This document shows, piece by piece, positions 35,772-46,824 of a DNA stretch of 64,000 nt (positions are counted from its first letter, which is position 1; every line of letters starts with the position of its first letter). Where the stretch lies: positions 60,772,336 through 60,836,335 of the forward strand of contig NC_081183.1 in the NCBI RefSeq assembly GCF_029867415.1, in the 5' to 3' direction. The translations under genes and the position numbers were made by a program. The notes below the pieces were generated by a model that was not told where the DNA came from, did not search any database, and saw only the letters and a list, made by a program, of their open reading frames with translations. The DNA comes from Vicia villosa (lineage: Eukaryota > Streptophyta > Magnoliopsida > Fabales > Fabaceae).

Positions 35772-37270
35772 CAACAGTATAATCACGAAACATGCATCAT
35801 CTACGAAATGTTATATACCAACAGCACTCAATGGATATCATAGTCCAATCACCAACACAAATACATGCATCAAATAGTCATTCACAATTAATACTATTCA
35901 CAATCGCATAGCATATTTTCATCACACAACACATTGTCATATATATATATATAAGTACATATACATATTCAATATTTCAATTCATCAAAACAATTAAATT
36001 GAGTTTTAAAAATATAGTCGGCTACTGCCCATTTTATCACTTTATCAAATAAAACATCTAATTAGCTTTGCAACACCCAAAACGGCACCTAAATCGGACA
36101 ACCGGATCAAAAGTTCTGACCTTCAGAATATTTTTCAAAAATTGCATGCAGTGAGTCGACGCATAGCTTCCTTCAGGTTGACGCATAGCACTTCTACCAC
36201 TCTCGGGTAAGCGCACGCTGACACTATAGGTCGACGCATACTGATACTCAGGTCGACGCAACTGACACTTAGGTCGACGCATGCTGCGTTTTATGCAGAA
36301 TTTTACTGCAATTCATACCTCCTTCTTCTCCCAATTCCAATCCAATCACACCATAATCATTCCCACATCAAAACATCATCAAATAACATAATATACTACA
36401 ATTATAACACATTTTAGAGGTTATCTAACATCAAACATTCATCAATTTCATCAAATTCATCAAAATTATCAAAACCTAACAATTTAATTTAAAGCATCAT
36501 AATTGAATCGAACCACAAGATATTCAATCCTATCACCTAGAATCACATAATACTTAGTAATAGGAAGAATCCCCCTTACCTTAGGTTTGATCTTCAGTCT
36601 TCCCCTCTCCAAAGCTCTTTAGTTATTTTCACGTTCTTTCTCTTTTCCCAATTGCTGTAACCCTCCTATTCCACAATTTCCTTCTATTTTATGAGGAATG
36701 GAATAACTTTGGTTAATGGGCCTAACAAGTTAACACCTCCCTTTCTCACTAACCACAACACAGCCCAATAACTAATTTCCAATATTTCTCAATATTCCTC
36801 ATAAAATCAATTATTCCAATTAAATAATTTTCCTACTTAAATTAAATGATTAGAAATAATTTTCGGGGTGTTACACTTGCTCCATCTTGTGGGTAGTTCA
36901 CTTGCACACACACAATCTTTCTCTCGGGCTACCTTACAATGAGACCTTTTGTTTCATGTCCTTTATATTTATGCTTTAGGATAATGTCTTCATCTCCTTC
37001 ACTTCTTCAATTTTCAAAACTTATCCCTATTTCAAAACCTTCTTGTTTTTAAACTTCAAACTTTTTCTTAATAAACCTTGGCTTTGTCAAGTGATCTTGA
37101 AAATATTTTTCTTAGTAAATAATAAAATATTTGTCAAGTGCTAATACCTTCCCCTTCCATAACCAACTCCCGTATCCATATCTTTTCTTTTGTTGCATTT
37201 TATCGATATTTTCCCTTTCCTTTGGAAACAATAAATTTGGTGGCGAGTCTTGCTTTTCGAGTTAAGTTAA

Positions 37271-37920
37271 TCAATATCTTGATTTCAATTTTTTCCGCTT
37301 CTATACATATGTATTGAGGATCGTTATCAAAACACTAAGATAGTTAACAAAATCAAGATCATTAGCTTCATACATACAAGCACATAGATCTAAACTTTCC
37401 CCAAACACTGTGAAGAATTAAGAATCACACTAATTCTTTAGAGATGAATAAGACTTTTGTAGGCTGAAGAATCTTAAAATTCAAACTAGAATTATAGACT
37501 TCTTATCAATATCACCTTTTCAGATTAATATCACTTATTGCTCATAATCTTTTTGATGGTGTTTCATGTGTCCTCAGCTAGGGTGAGACCTCATATGTTC
37601 CGAGCGTCTTTTCATACAATGCTTGTTATTGGGCCTTTCATCGTGAACCCTGCGAGTGACCCAAAACAAATAGGAATTTCACATGAAATTCAATTAATAA
37701 TCATGGCAATATAAATTCATGTCATCAATTCAATTGGATTCCATTGTATACACATTATTCATAAATATTTCAAATAAATCACACAAGACCTTAACAACGT
37801 TTATGTTTCTTATTTTAAGATTAATTTACTAAATACACAATTTAATCACTTTCATTAGGATTTAAAAACGGGGTGTCGTCTCATACAAAATAGAGAAATG
37901 AGACATTATCGTAATAATTC
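37271..37920. other. Intergenic, no gene seen
   Basis: AT-rich DNA between the end of the nested retroelement cluster and the hairpin at 37921. No open frame or recognisable element. A stretch near 37575-37675 is more GC-rich and could be a relic of another repeat, but nothing in it identifies one. Confidence 0.5.
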
Positions 37921-38030
37921 ATAAGCAAAATTTTCCTTTTAGAATCATTGAATAGTTGATGTATAGGATTTATATATAGAACGGATATACTAATTATTCA
38001 ATGAATCTAAAAAGCAAAATTTGCTTTATA
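37921..38030. repeat. Inverted repeat, MITE-like hairpin
   Basis: The arm 37921-37965 (ATAAGCAAAATTTTCC, then TTTTAGAATCATTGAATA) pairs with the reverse complement of 37985-38030 (ending CAAAATTTGCTTTAT). By eye about 85 percent of about 45 positions pair, around a 20-nt AT-rich loop. It could be a miniature inverted-repeat transposon or fold-back; target duplications were not resolved. Confidence 0.65.
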
Positions 38031-38090
38031 ACTTATTACAGAGAGAGTATTTAAAATCAAGTCTACTTACCCTTTATTTTTTGGTGGGTT

Positions 38091-38269
38091 CTCTCTCTCC
38101 CTCTCTACCTCTCCCTCCCTCACCTCCCCACCCTCCCTCCCTCCTCTCCTCTCTCTCTCTCTCTCTCTCTCCTCTTCTCTCTCTCTCTCCTCACTCTCTT
38201 CTCTCTCCTCTCTCTCTCTTCCTCTCTCTCTCTCGCTCTCTCTCTCTCCCTCCCCTTCCCTCCCCTTCC

Positions 38270-38337
<68 letters not shown>

Positions 38338-38355
38338 CTCACTCTCTCTCCTCTC

Positions 38356-38434
<79 letters not shown>

Positions 38435-38435
38435 T
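38091..38435 (+). repeat. CT/CCT microsatellite, about 345 bp
   Basis: An almost uninterrupted pyrimidine tract of CT dinucleotides with CCT and CCCT interruptions. Open frames across it encode only Ser/Leu/Pro on one strand and Arg/Glu on the other and are artefacts of the repeat. Such mirror-symmetric polypyrimidine tracts can form triplex (H-DNA) structures. Confidence 0.95.
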
Positions 38436-39220
38436 ATTGCATGTTTAGGTAATCGTTTTATAGTGTAGTTTACCGTTAATTCTTGTTGGTAGCGATTAAT
38501 TACATAAGTTTAAATTTTTGTTAGAATCAGAACCTATTTGTGTTTTAATGTTGATTAAAATCTGCGGACTATGTGGTGTTAGAATCCTATAGAAATTGAA
38601 TTTTGTAAATAATACATCTTGTGTAATTTACAAATTATCAATGCAGTGCAGTTTGTAACTCTGTGGATATATTCTCTAATTAATATGCGATAATTGTTAA
38701 TTGTGTAACTGTATCCGTGGTTAATTTCCAATTCAACCATAAAGTCCCTATTTTTCGCTATAAGTCATCCACATCAAAAAACTTTAATTTTTCATTTTAA
38801 AATTTGGTCAAATTTTTTAAAAAGGATATGTTCACCCCTCTAAACCATTTCTCTCCTTCATATTCTCACCCAACACTTCTTTCATTAAAATTCTAAAAAC
38901 ATAAATTTTAGAATGTCACATCTTTCTTCTTGATCATCAACTCCAGCATCGATGTGTCAGCCAATCAACTTGACCAATACCCACAGTCTTCTAGAAGAAG
39001 GGGTTTATGTCACTCGCTCAGCCACCAGAATTTTTTGTTCAAATGGGATAGAAGATAAGTACAGTTTGTTGAAGGATTTTATGGTTTAAACAAGTTCGGC
39101 CTAAAAGAATAGACCCATTCTCTCCGCAGTATTATTTCTTCAAATTAGTAAGAACATGGGGTCTATCTGAAAGTAAAAGAATGAGTTAGCCAACTATTAA
39201 TTTGTCTGTCTTTAAATGAC

Positions 39221-39352
39221 TTATTAATTACTGGTATTGATATCAGAGATGACAGAATAATTTAGGCAGATTAACTTATTTTCTTGGGCATAAAGTTTGT
39301 TGAAACTTCTAACAGAGTTGTGCTGCATCAGAATAAGTATATGCTACATAGG
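39221..39352 (+). pseudogene. Ty1/copia reverse transcriptase scrap
   Basis: In one frame this reads LLITGIDIRDDRII, two stops, then IFLGIKFVETSNRVVLHQNK. That matches the stretch after the catalytic YVDD of Ty1/copia RT, where YFLGIEF and a QxKY motif are typical. No longer domain is readable; the flanks (about 38940-39900) may hold further decayed copia DNA, including a degenerate stretch near 39780-39890. Confidence 0.7.
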
Positions 39353-40357
39353 TCACCATGTAAATACTACTTTCGCCCGAAGTTCTGATGAGATGTGTAT
39401 TAGCATTGATAAGATCACACATTCAAAGATACATGTTTTATTCCGCTCACCTTTTAGTGTTAATTTCAAAACTATACTCAGTGTTGTTTTGATAATAAAA
39501 TTTGTAATGTGAATAGTTCTGTCAAAAAATATGACGTATGGTGGATGAATATAATTGTGTGATAAACACTTAGTCACAACTAACACACAGAAGCAACCAA
39601 CGTGGAGTCCTTCTGTGAGACCACGTTACAAGATGAATGTAGTTGCTGCAAGTCTAGATAACAATTAAGTGTTGGAATTGTTATTAGGAACATAACCTAA
39701 CTGCCACTATTTGGTCTTCTGAAGCCTGATCGGTTATTGATATTATTGAAGCTATGAAATGATTTTGCAATACCAAAAATAAAATTCATCATCACTATAG
39801 TATTGAAGACTTGTTTTGTAAAAAGACAACAAATAATTTCAGAGTTTACATAGGAAATCCTATCACTACAGGCGCTGTTAAAAAACTCATATGCGGTGAC
39901 AAAATATTGACTTAGTCAATAGAAGAATCAACATATAATAACACTGAATTGCAGACTTGCAGTGTGTACTTATATTTATCAACCTGATGCCTAAAAATAT
40001 ACATCAATTCTGTTTCATCCAAAACATATACCTCAAGTCTTAGTAAAGGTACCAAGCTCCACAAGAAAGTGCCACAAACTCGGGGAAAAGGTAGCGGGAA
40101 AAAAACTACCTTCTCTCAGCCTAATTAATTAAACATACAGGCATACTACTACCACATACGCAACACATCACTCGGCAGTTCTGTTTCTCCTCAAACTCAT
40201 CACATCTAAGCAAGGTGAACAACAGAAGCCACGACCAATCAGCTACTGAACCCTATCTAATAAAAACTAAATACACATGCTTATAGATAAGGTAGATCAT
40301 GCAGAACATTAACATGTCAGACACTACGATCTTCGGTCTTTTGCTCGTATAACCAAG

Positions 40358-40484
40358 AAAGAATGTTAATTGACATCCAATATGTATCCAGACAGACATC
40401 TCAGCAAGAGATCAAGCATTAAAGAATGTTAATTGGCATCCAAATATATCTCCAGACTGATATCTCAGCAAGAGATCAAGCTTA
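40358..40484. repeat. Tandem duplication of about 63 bp
   Basis: Two adjacent copies begin AAAGAATGTTAATTG and end CAGCAAGAGATCAAGC (40358-40420 and 40421-40484), differing at a few positions. They lie about 0.6 kb past the stop of the DnaJ gene on its strand, possibly in its downstream or 3' UTR region. Confidence 0.8.
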
Positions 40485-41117
40485 TTAAAAGGAAATCAAA
40501 AGAACAAGCTATCTATTAAAACATTAAACTTCCATCACGTGTTCACTGAAGACATCGATTACTTCATGTAATGATGCTATGTAAACATAATTTCCTCATG
40601 ATGATGGAAATCCATTGATGCATTGAGCTAATCCTTCTATCTTTTTATGCCTCCTTCAATCCATAATCGCCCTAACATAAGGTTCTTCTATCCGTGCTGT
40701 ATTGTTAGAGCTAAAAGCAATAACTCAATACACAGAAATCACCAATTTGCAACAATAAAATCAACAAAATTATCAAAGCAAAATAGGTTATTACTGATAC
40801 ACTATGAATTGCTGATTGATATATAAAGACATATATACCAGTTAAAATGCTTGATGTTAAGACATACATGCCAGTCAAAATGCACATTTGGGAACGTGAG
40901 TCAATGTAATCATATATGTGACATATATAATGACTTTTATCATGAAAATTGATTGCTAATGCTAACAATCCCAACAAAGTGATTTATTAGTAATTGTTTC
41001 ACTAATTACCGAGTGAAAAAATAAGTTGTACATTCTATAATATCATCACACGCAGTTTAGATCTGCATCTAATTCAAAAGCAAGACAACAGTGAAATTAA
41101 ACCTTGTTTCAAACTCA

Positions 41118-42185
41118 TCAACGGACTGAATCAAACTTCCTAAGCATATCACAGTGAGGCGTTTCCCTGATATATCCCCACTGGCGTCGCTGCATCTCAA
41201 ACTGACAATTCTGGCGAAGAATACCAAAGTATTCTCTCTCAACTCTTTCCTCAATTGTAAGACGTTCGCGGCTATCCAAGGGATAATCTTGTTCAAACTT
41301 TGTGGACTTAACATAGTAGTTAACACCCTTAGGTGTAGTAAGCCGGTGTTCATAGGGATAGTTTTGCGAAAGAGTGTAGACAGGATCTGACGAAGGCAAA
41401 AAGTTAATAAGCAAAATGAGAAGCACAGGAAGCACCTGAATCAAAGCTCGGACATTGAATCCGCCAGACCCATTATCAGCAGCAGGCTGTCTATGAGCCA
41501 TCCCCGGCCCTCCAAAACTAAACCCACCAAAATTAGCAGCAGGAGCCATTCCTCCAAAGAAGAAATTCCTAAATATTTCCTCAGCATCAATATCAGCCTC
41601 ATAGTAACCATTAAAACCTCTAGCAGAAGCCGGTCTGGCAGCAGCGTGCCTTTCATAAACCACTTCATCTTCTCCAGAAACATCATACTTTCTCTTACTC
41701 TCCTCATTACCAAGACACTGAAAAGCCTTGGAGACCAACTTAAACGCGTCCTCCGCTCCAGGGGCCTTGTTCTTGTCGGGATGAACCTTCAAAGAGAGCT
41801 TCCTATAAGATTTTCTGACATCATCTACAGTGCAACTCTTCTCCAACCCTAAAATATCATAATAATTCTTCTTCCTCTTAATTTCTCTTATAATTGAAAT
41901 TTGTTCCTGGCTATATGATATTGAGGAAGACGATGAAGGTCCAGGCGCCGGAGCGGAAGACCTTCGTCGTATGGAAGGTTGATCGGAGGGAGGCGGGTCG
42001 GAAGCTACTGGAGGACGATCCCCTTCATCTCTGTCTATTGTGGACAAGAGATCGTCAACAGGAAGGGCGGGATCGAGTCGGCGAGCTTTGTTAAGAAACT
42101 TCAAAGCGCGATTCCGATCACCGTTTTGCAACGCTTGTTTACCGATTTTGAAGGATTTCAATGCATCGTCTTTGTTTCCATCCAT
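41118..42185 (-). CDS. ATJ49: DnaJ (Hsp40) chaperone, dnaJ 49-like, ER membrane type
   Basis: A 355-residue, intron-free coding frame similar to Arabidopsis chaperone dnaJ 49 and animal DNAJB12/B14. Residues 1-50 form a helical N-terminal segment (ALKSFKIGKQALQNGDRNRA). A Pro/Ser linker (55-92) follows. The J domain spans about 107-170 (NYYDILGL), with the HPD motif at 135-137 that stimulates Hsp70 ATPase. A Gly/Phe-rich region (about 206-243) precedes one membrane segment (about 247-263, VLPVLLILLINFL). The C-terminal DUF1977-type domain carries YPYEHRL, GVNYYVK and VEREYFGILRQNC. By family it is expected in the ER membrane with the J domain facing the cytosol. The ATG at 42185 is the first in frame and follows a 5' UTR intron. 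It is the only intact host gene in the window. CpG-containing codons are clearly more frequent here than in the AT-rich flanks. Confidence 0.96.
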   Translation of the reverse strand: MDGNKDDALKSFKIGKQALQNGDRNRALKFLNKARRLDPALPVDDLLSTIDRDEGDRPPVASDPPPSDQPSIRRRSSAPAPGPSSSSSISYSQEQISIIREIKRKKNYYDILGLEKSCTVDDVRKSYRKLSLKVHPDKNKAPGAEDAFKLVSKAFQCLGNEESKRKYDVSGEDEVVYERHAAARPASARGFNGYYEADIDAEEIFRNFFFGGMAPAANFGGFSFGGPGMAHRQPAADNGSGGFNVRALIQVLPVLLILLINFLPSSDPVYTLSQNYPYEHRLTTPKGVNYYVKSTKFEQDYPLDSRERLTIEERVEREYFGILRQNCQFEMQRRQWGYIRETPHCDMLRKFDSVR

Positions 42186-42214
42186 TCTACAAAAACGGAT
42201 CTGTATCTATGTAC

Positions 42215-42308
42215 CTGGTGAAACAGAACGTGATTTCGTTTTGATAATTTAAGCAATTATATAAAAAATATGAATTGAATTGGTTAGATCGAAGCGAATT
42301 GCACTTAC
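42215..42308 (-). other. Predicted 5' UTR intron of the DnaJ gene
   Basis: On the minus strand the leader reads CCATCT then GTAAGTGC (donor at 42308) and TTTCACCAG (acceptor at 42215), giving a 94-bp AT-rich intron 29 bp upstream of the ATG. Both sites match plant consensus well. Confidence 0.7.
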
Positions 42309-42467
42309 AGATGGAGACAGAAGACGACGAGGTTGGGAGATCGAGAACGGAGTGAATTAGGGTTTCAAGTGAATATATGATGGGAATTGTTTTTCAAGTT
42401 GTTGGTGCTTGTGCGATGCGGTTCATCTTGTACTCTGATGTAACCTTTTTTACTACTTGCATTATCG

Positions 42468-42480
42468 TTTATATATAAAA
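42468..42480 (-). promoter_or_regulatory. TATA box of the DnaJ gene
   Basis: TTTATATATAAA on the minus strand, about 160 bp upstream of the 5' UTR intron donor. It is preceded upstream by a short GAGA/CT-rich element (CGAGAGAGACTTTT), common in plant core promoters. Confidence 0.6.
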
Positions 42481-42519
42481 GTCTCTCTCGTTGCTCTCAT
42501 TCGCAACGCGTTTTTTCAT

Positions 42520-43853
42520 CTATAGCCTAGCCAAGCAAACTATGTACTTCTCGTGATGTCCAAATTCATAATGAAATCTAAATTATTTTAAATATTTGGA
42601 TGTAATTGATTGATTATTAACCACTTTAATTATTAATGATTTAGTTATCCATTTATATAATACGATATAATTAAATGGTTATTAACCAGTTAAATTATTT
42701 TGGATTCGGCTACAATCCGGTTATTATTCAAATCAAAATATTTTAATTGTCAAAATATTTTAATTTTCAAAACTAATTTTTTTAAAAATCAATTATATAA
42801 CCAATTTTGATTAAAATATGGTTATGGTTATAAATCCAAACCATTTAAATGGTTTTAAAATGGTTATGATTTAGTTTTTGAAAATAATCAACCATGCACA
42901 CCCCTACTTCCTATATCTTATAAAAGAAGAAATTGTCCTATTTAACAATATCCAGTTCTTAAAAAAATAATTAGATTTGATAGATTTATTTTAATGATAA
43001 AATCAATATCATTTACTAGAATAACTTTATTAATCTAATATACATTTATAAAAATCTAAGTACCTGGAAAAATTAAATATACTCTTTTGATATCACGTTA
43101 AAAAATTTTATGATTCCAGGGATAAAAATGACTATTTAAATCCTTACTTCAACCACATTGTTTTGGCAATAAATGATGTTTATTTGTCAACACCAAATTT
43201 ATTCCAACATTTTTTTATTTAATTTAAATTATAATATTATTTCACTATTTATCATTAATTAACCTAATCAGATGCATCATTTGTTTCCTTGTGTTATTTA
43301 TTTATTATTTTATATTTTTTTCAAATCAATCAGAATCGATTGTAGAATCACGTTTACACATTTTTCAAAGCAAACTTTTCAGATACTATATCAGCTAAAC
43401 ATTGGGAACTATTACATTTTCGAGTAACCCATAAACCCTTCAATATTCTATTTATATGCTTAATCCCATCATTCATATTCAACCCTTTCAATGTTACAAA
43501 GTATTTTTCACTATATTGCATTTTTTCACTGTTTCTGTTTTCTCTACTCTTTCAGATTCCTCTTCAACCTATCAAAGGTACACACTATTATTTTTCATTT
43601 TTTCTGGAATCCAATTTTATTCCTAATTTGTTTCATACCAGAAATTATGAACAAAGTATGAATACTTTTTTTTTGTTGACAGTTCTATTATGCGCATAAT
43701 ATTTCTTGATTCAACATGGTAATATTGTAGTTATTATTTTTGTACAGTGAAAATGAGTTGATAATTTGATTTCGTTAAAGATATAAACGATTCAAAAGTA
43801 ATTTGGTATCTTGCTGTTCGAATTAATGATATATGAATCGTTGTGAATAATAA
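42520..43853. other. AT-rich intergenic, no gene seen
   Basis: No supported coding frame. Runs of TTAATT, AAATATTTTAATT and repeated ATTAACCA/TTAACCACTT phrases (42610-42700) suggest old repeat DNA. A pyrimidine-rich stretch with CTTTCAG at 43550 resembles a splice acceptor, but no exon could be recognised after it. Confidence 0.45.
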
Positions 43854-44520
43854 TGTTCCGGACACGGGATATTTATAAGAACGCGACCTATAGCTTATAA
43901 TGGGCATTTGGCCGAGCACTAAGCTATACCCGGCAAGGCATAAGTCGGCCGAGAACTGCATATAAGCAGGGGACGGGTACTTAGCTAGAAGCCGATAATA
44001 CATCCCATAAGTCTCCAAGCCGAGTAGTGTTAACCGACCGGGCATAGACGCATAACTCCTTAGGCGGTGGTTTCAAACTATTAATGAGGTGGTTACATAC
44101 GTTATAAGCTATTAATAAGCGGTTACAAGCGTTACAAGTCATTATGGACGGTTACATAGTCATTAAAACATGACTATTCAATAGGGGTTATGACTTATGC
44201 TACAAATAAGCCTCAAAACCTCAGTGATCGACAACCTGATCCATCTCCAAAATGACTTACACAGAGGGGCTCCAGTACGAGGGATAAGCCAGACAACCTC
44301 TTGGAATACGGTGCCTAGCCCACCGCTTCCAAATCCCCTCAGCCTGTCTCAAAATCACCCTTTCCCGAGGCTTCCCTCATCTTTGAGGGTAAGCTCCTTG
44401 GAACCCGGTAAAACTTCTCCCGAGCCACACAAATTTAGTCCTGAAACAATCACCTTTTTACAAGGTGATCCCCGGTAAAACTAACTGGGTCTCGAGACCA
44501 ATCTCTTCGTGACCCTCACG
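43854..44520 (+). repeat. Putative LTR-like sequence of unassigned family
   Basis: A GC-richer block starting TGTTCCGGACACGGG, containing TACAAATAAGCC as a possible TATA region (44199) and short GGTTACAAGCGTTACAAG-type repeats (44088-44160). It ends in a GATCCCCGGTAAAAC/GTCTCGAGACC region. This order is typical of a short Ty3/gypsy LTR. The 5' flank AATAA recurs at 44513 (CGAATAATC) just after the block, but not in exact register, so a solo LTR or TRIM-type insertion is possible and unproven. Confidence 0.4.
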
Positions 44521-46817
44521 AATAATCATGACACCTTGTTATTGATCCGCCAAAAGATTAATAACCTTCAAGATAAGTATCTCATAGTCATTATTCTTTA
44601 GTTTTCATTTGTTAAATGTTGCTATCGAAATCAGGTTGTTAGTAATGAGCACATGAGTTACTGAATAATATATAGGTTTTCATAATTGTCATCATTAACC
44701 TTTACAATAGCACTTATGCCTTTAGACCATGGTTCTCAACCGAAATAGGGTCATTGCATGAAGGTTGCAGTCTGCTTTTGTCGTGTCATCATTTTGGAGC
44801 TTAACTGATTACTCCTTGCATGGTACATAACACAATAATTTATAATTGTGTGTGACAGGGGTTAGTTACGAAGAAACCGTCGAAGCGTCATCCTGTTAGC
44901 TTGAGATTTCGATTGGGGAATATGTTTCGTGAAGGTTTAGAGTTCGAAGAAACAAGAATGGCTTTCAATGGCCATTTCCGAGAATGTTATTTATGGTGAA
45001 GATGATTGAAATCGAAGCTGAATCGAGATAAGTTATCTTCAAGACTTAAGCGTTTTTTGAAATACGAAAGTACTGAAGCTTGTAGTATTTCGTTGCATTC
45101 TCGCTAAAGATCACGTTGCCACGTTGTCATACCCCAAATTTGTCCTACCCTAATTATCTGGTTTTACAATCATGCGCATATTTCGTGTAGGTCATTCAAC
45201 TCATGCATTCATATCATTGTCACCATTCAAAGACCGGCAAGAAAGAGCTTTTATGGCAAAGAATTCCTGATCAGAAAATAAGGGCCTGAGGTGTAATTAT
45301 GTGGCTTTGTTCTCATCAAAGTTTTCCTGGATTAGGGTTTTCTCATTCTCAACTCAAGGCACTGGTGGGAGTATACAAGCTTGTAATTCAACTAGTCATC
45401 CTGAATTAGGGTTTATTGACCAAAGTCAACGCAGTTGACTTTTTGGTCAACACATCAATCAAGAGCTGATTTTATAAGGAGAAATGGCATGATGCTTGTC
45501 TGGAGGCGTTCAGTTGATTTCCATTGGTTAGAAGCTGATTAATCGAGATTTCATTAAGATCGGAGAAAAATCAGAACAGTTGACTTTTGGGTCAAAATCA
45601 GGTCAATCACTCAAATATTGACTTTTGGTGGAAAATCGGTCAAGAAAAGTCAAAGAACGGATAAAATCGAGAGTTCGACAAAAATTGCCAAAAATAGAAA
45701 AATATCAAAAAAGGAAAGTTTTATACTTAGAAAAAATTTTGGTCCTTAAAAAGTCTAATGAACAGCTCACTTCATCACCAATTTACACGTGGCAAATGGC
45801 ATTTTTTGGAGAAATTTCCAACATCAAAGTTGTTCCTCTCATGGAGGAGAACAACTTTGTAGTTGGACACTTTTTCATCTGAAGCATGGTTGAAGAGTTA
45901 TTAATGTTCGAAGTGGGAGATTTTCATTTGAATCAAGTCATGAGGCTGGGCAGATTGCTGGGCACGCGTGAAGCAATTCATCGAACATGTGGTGTGCCAT
46001 AATGAAACCAATTCTAGAGCAATTCAAGAACCCTAAAAATGAAAACTTGGTATGTATCCACTCTTTTCCATGTCCTCTACTTATTGAAGCAAGAATAAAT
46101 TCATTTGAATGAGTGTGGAACAAATTACAAGGCCTCAAAGTGGTGATGACACAAAACGTCTCGTAGCACAAAGCTGAGTCAGAATCCCAAGTCACACGCA
46201 TGCATTTGATCAAACACATGGTGTGTTGACTTTGAAGCCAATTTTATAGGTCTACAAATTTCCATTGAAATCAATATTGGTGCCAAACTCTTCCTTGCTA
46301 TGCTCTCTATCCAACAAGCTAATGTACATTAGTTTTGGTGGCATGATCAATGAGATACAAAGCCCTAAAGTTGTGCTTTAACTAAGTCACATATTGGCTA
46401 CAAATGGGAAGTCAGGATAAGTCACATGCGTGCCCCAAACCTATTGTGTGTTACCATGTTTGTGAGCGATTTTCTCATGTTTCCAGGCTTCGTTTCAAAA
46501 GAGTTCCAACATGAATTTTAGTCTACCTTATACCCTCTTCATTTTGAGCACAAATTTGAATTAATTGGAGAATCATAGCCAAAGATATATGGGCTTAAAG
46601 TAAGCACCATGGGCAGTTTGCGAATGCTAGGCAAGAACAAAAAAACTCTGCAGCCAACATATGATGAGGAATGTCATTACAAACCATGCGCAATACAGAA
46701 GCAAGAAAGGCACGTGAAATGCTTCGATAACTACACATGTTTGCACCTTAAGTTGAGGAAAGCATTCACTACACTACACTACACTCATCCATACCATAAA
46801 CACTCATGCATACACAC

Positions 46818-46824
46818 TATATAA
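46818..46824 (+). promoter_or_regulatory. TATA box of the solo LTR
   Basis: TATATAA in CACACTATATAACCCAAG, followed by a CA-rich leader. Its position at 1.7 kb into the LTR matches the TATA position of the intact Ogre (1.6 kb). Confidence 0.6.

Larger units (their letters stand above)
6571..36875 (-). mobile_element. Tekay/Del-like Ty3/gypsy element, minus strand, decayed
   Basis: Two related LTRs flank about 3.3 kb of internal DNA (8810-12136). Both have TGTAACACCC and GGGGTGTTACA ends on the + strand. The element is bounded by a perfect 5-bp duplication, CTTGC, at 6566-6570 and 36876-36880. Orientation is minus: a primer site complementary to initiator tRNA-Met lies next to the right LTR, a polypurine tract lies next to the left LTR, and RNase H remnants read on the minus strand. 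The internal region is much shorter than in an autonomous Tekay element, and no intact gag, protease, RT or integrase remains. By eye the LTRs differ at roughly 50 of about 2,235 compared positions plus a few small indels. A complete Ogre interrupts the right-hand LTR. Confidence 0.87.
12137..36875 (-). repeat. Right LTR (5' LTR in element sense), split by the Ogre
   Basis: The pieces 12137-13284 and 35772-36875 together make an LTR of about 2,252 bp that pairs with 6571-8809. The break matches exactly the Ogre insertion and its CAATC duplication. Removing the Ogre and one CAATC restores collinearity with the left LTR, which reads AACAACCCAACAG at that place. Confidence 0.88.
989..37270 (+). 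mobile_element. Old Ogre/Tat-type LTR, split by nested insertions
   Basis: The LTR begins at 989 with TGTCATACTC and continues in parallel with the first 50 bases of the intact Ogre LTR at 13285 (ending in a shared CATTTGCAT). It survives as three pieces: 989-2100, 4406-6570 and 36881 to about 37270. The gaps hold a Tekay-like solo LTR and a minus-strand Tekay-like element with a perfect 5-bp target duplication. The middle piece carries a TATA box at 4638. The last piece carries the conserved block GTGCTAATACCTTCCC at 37139 and a TGGCGAGTCT motif at 37241, as in the other Ogre-type LTRs here. Without insertions it would be about 3.6 kb. The exact 3' end and any target duplication could not be fixed, so it may be a solo LTR or the LTR of a deleted element. 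Confidence 0.65.

Noticed and set aside
38021..38452. Open frames of Leu/Ser/Pro and Arg/Glu repeats
   Set aside because: They are translations of a CT microsatellite.
44880..45000. Possible small exon (a frame reading through KKPSKRHPVSLRFRLGN) after a TGACAG acceptor-like site
   Set aside because: It lies at the inferred start of the Tat LTR and shares its TTCGAA-rich style; no matching exon partner was found.
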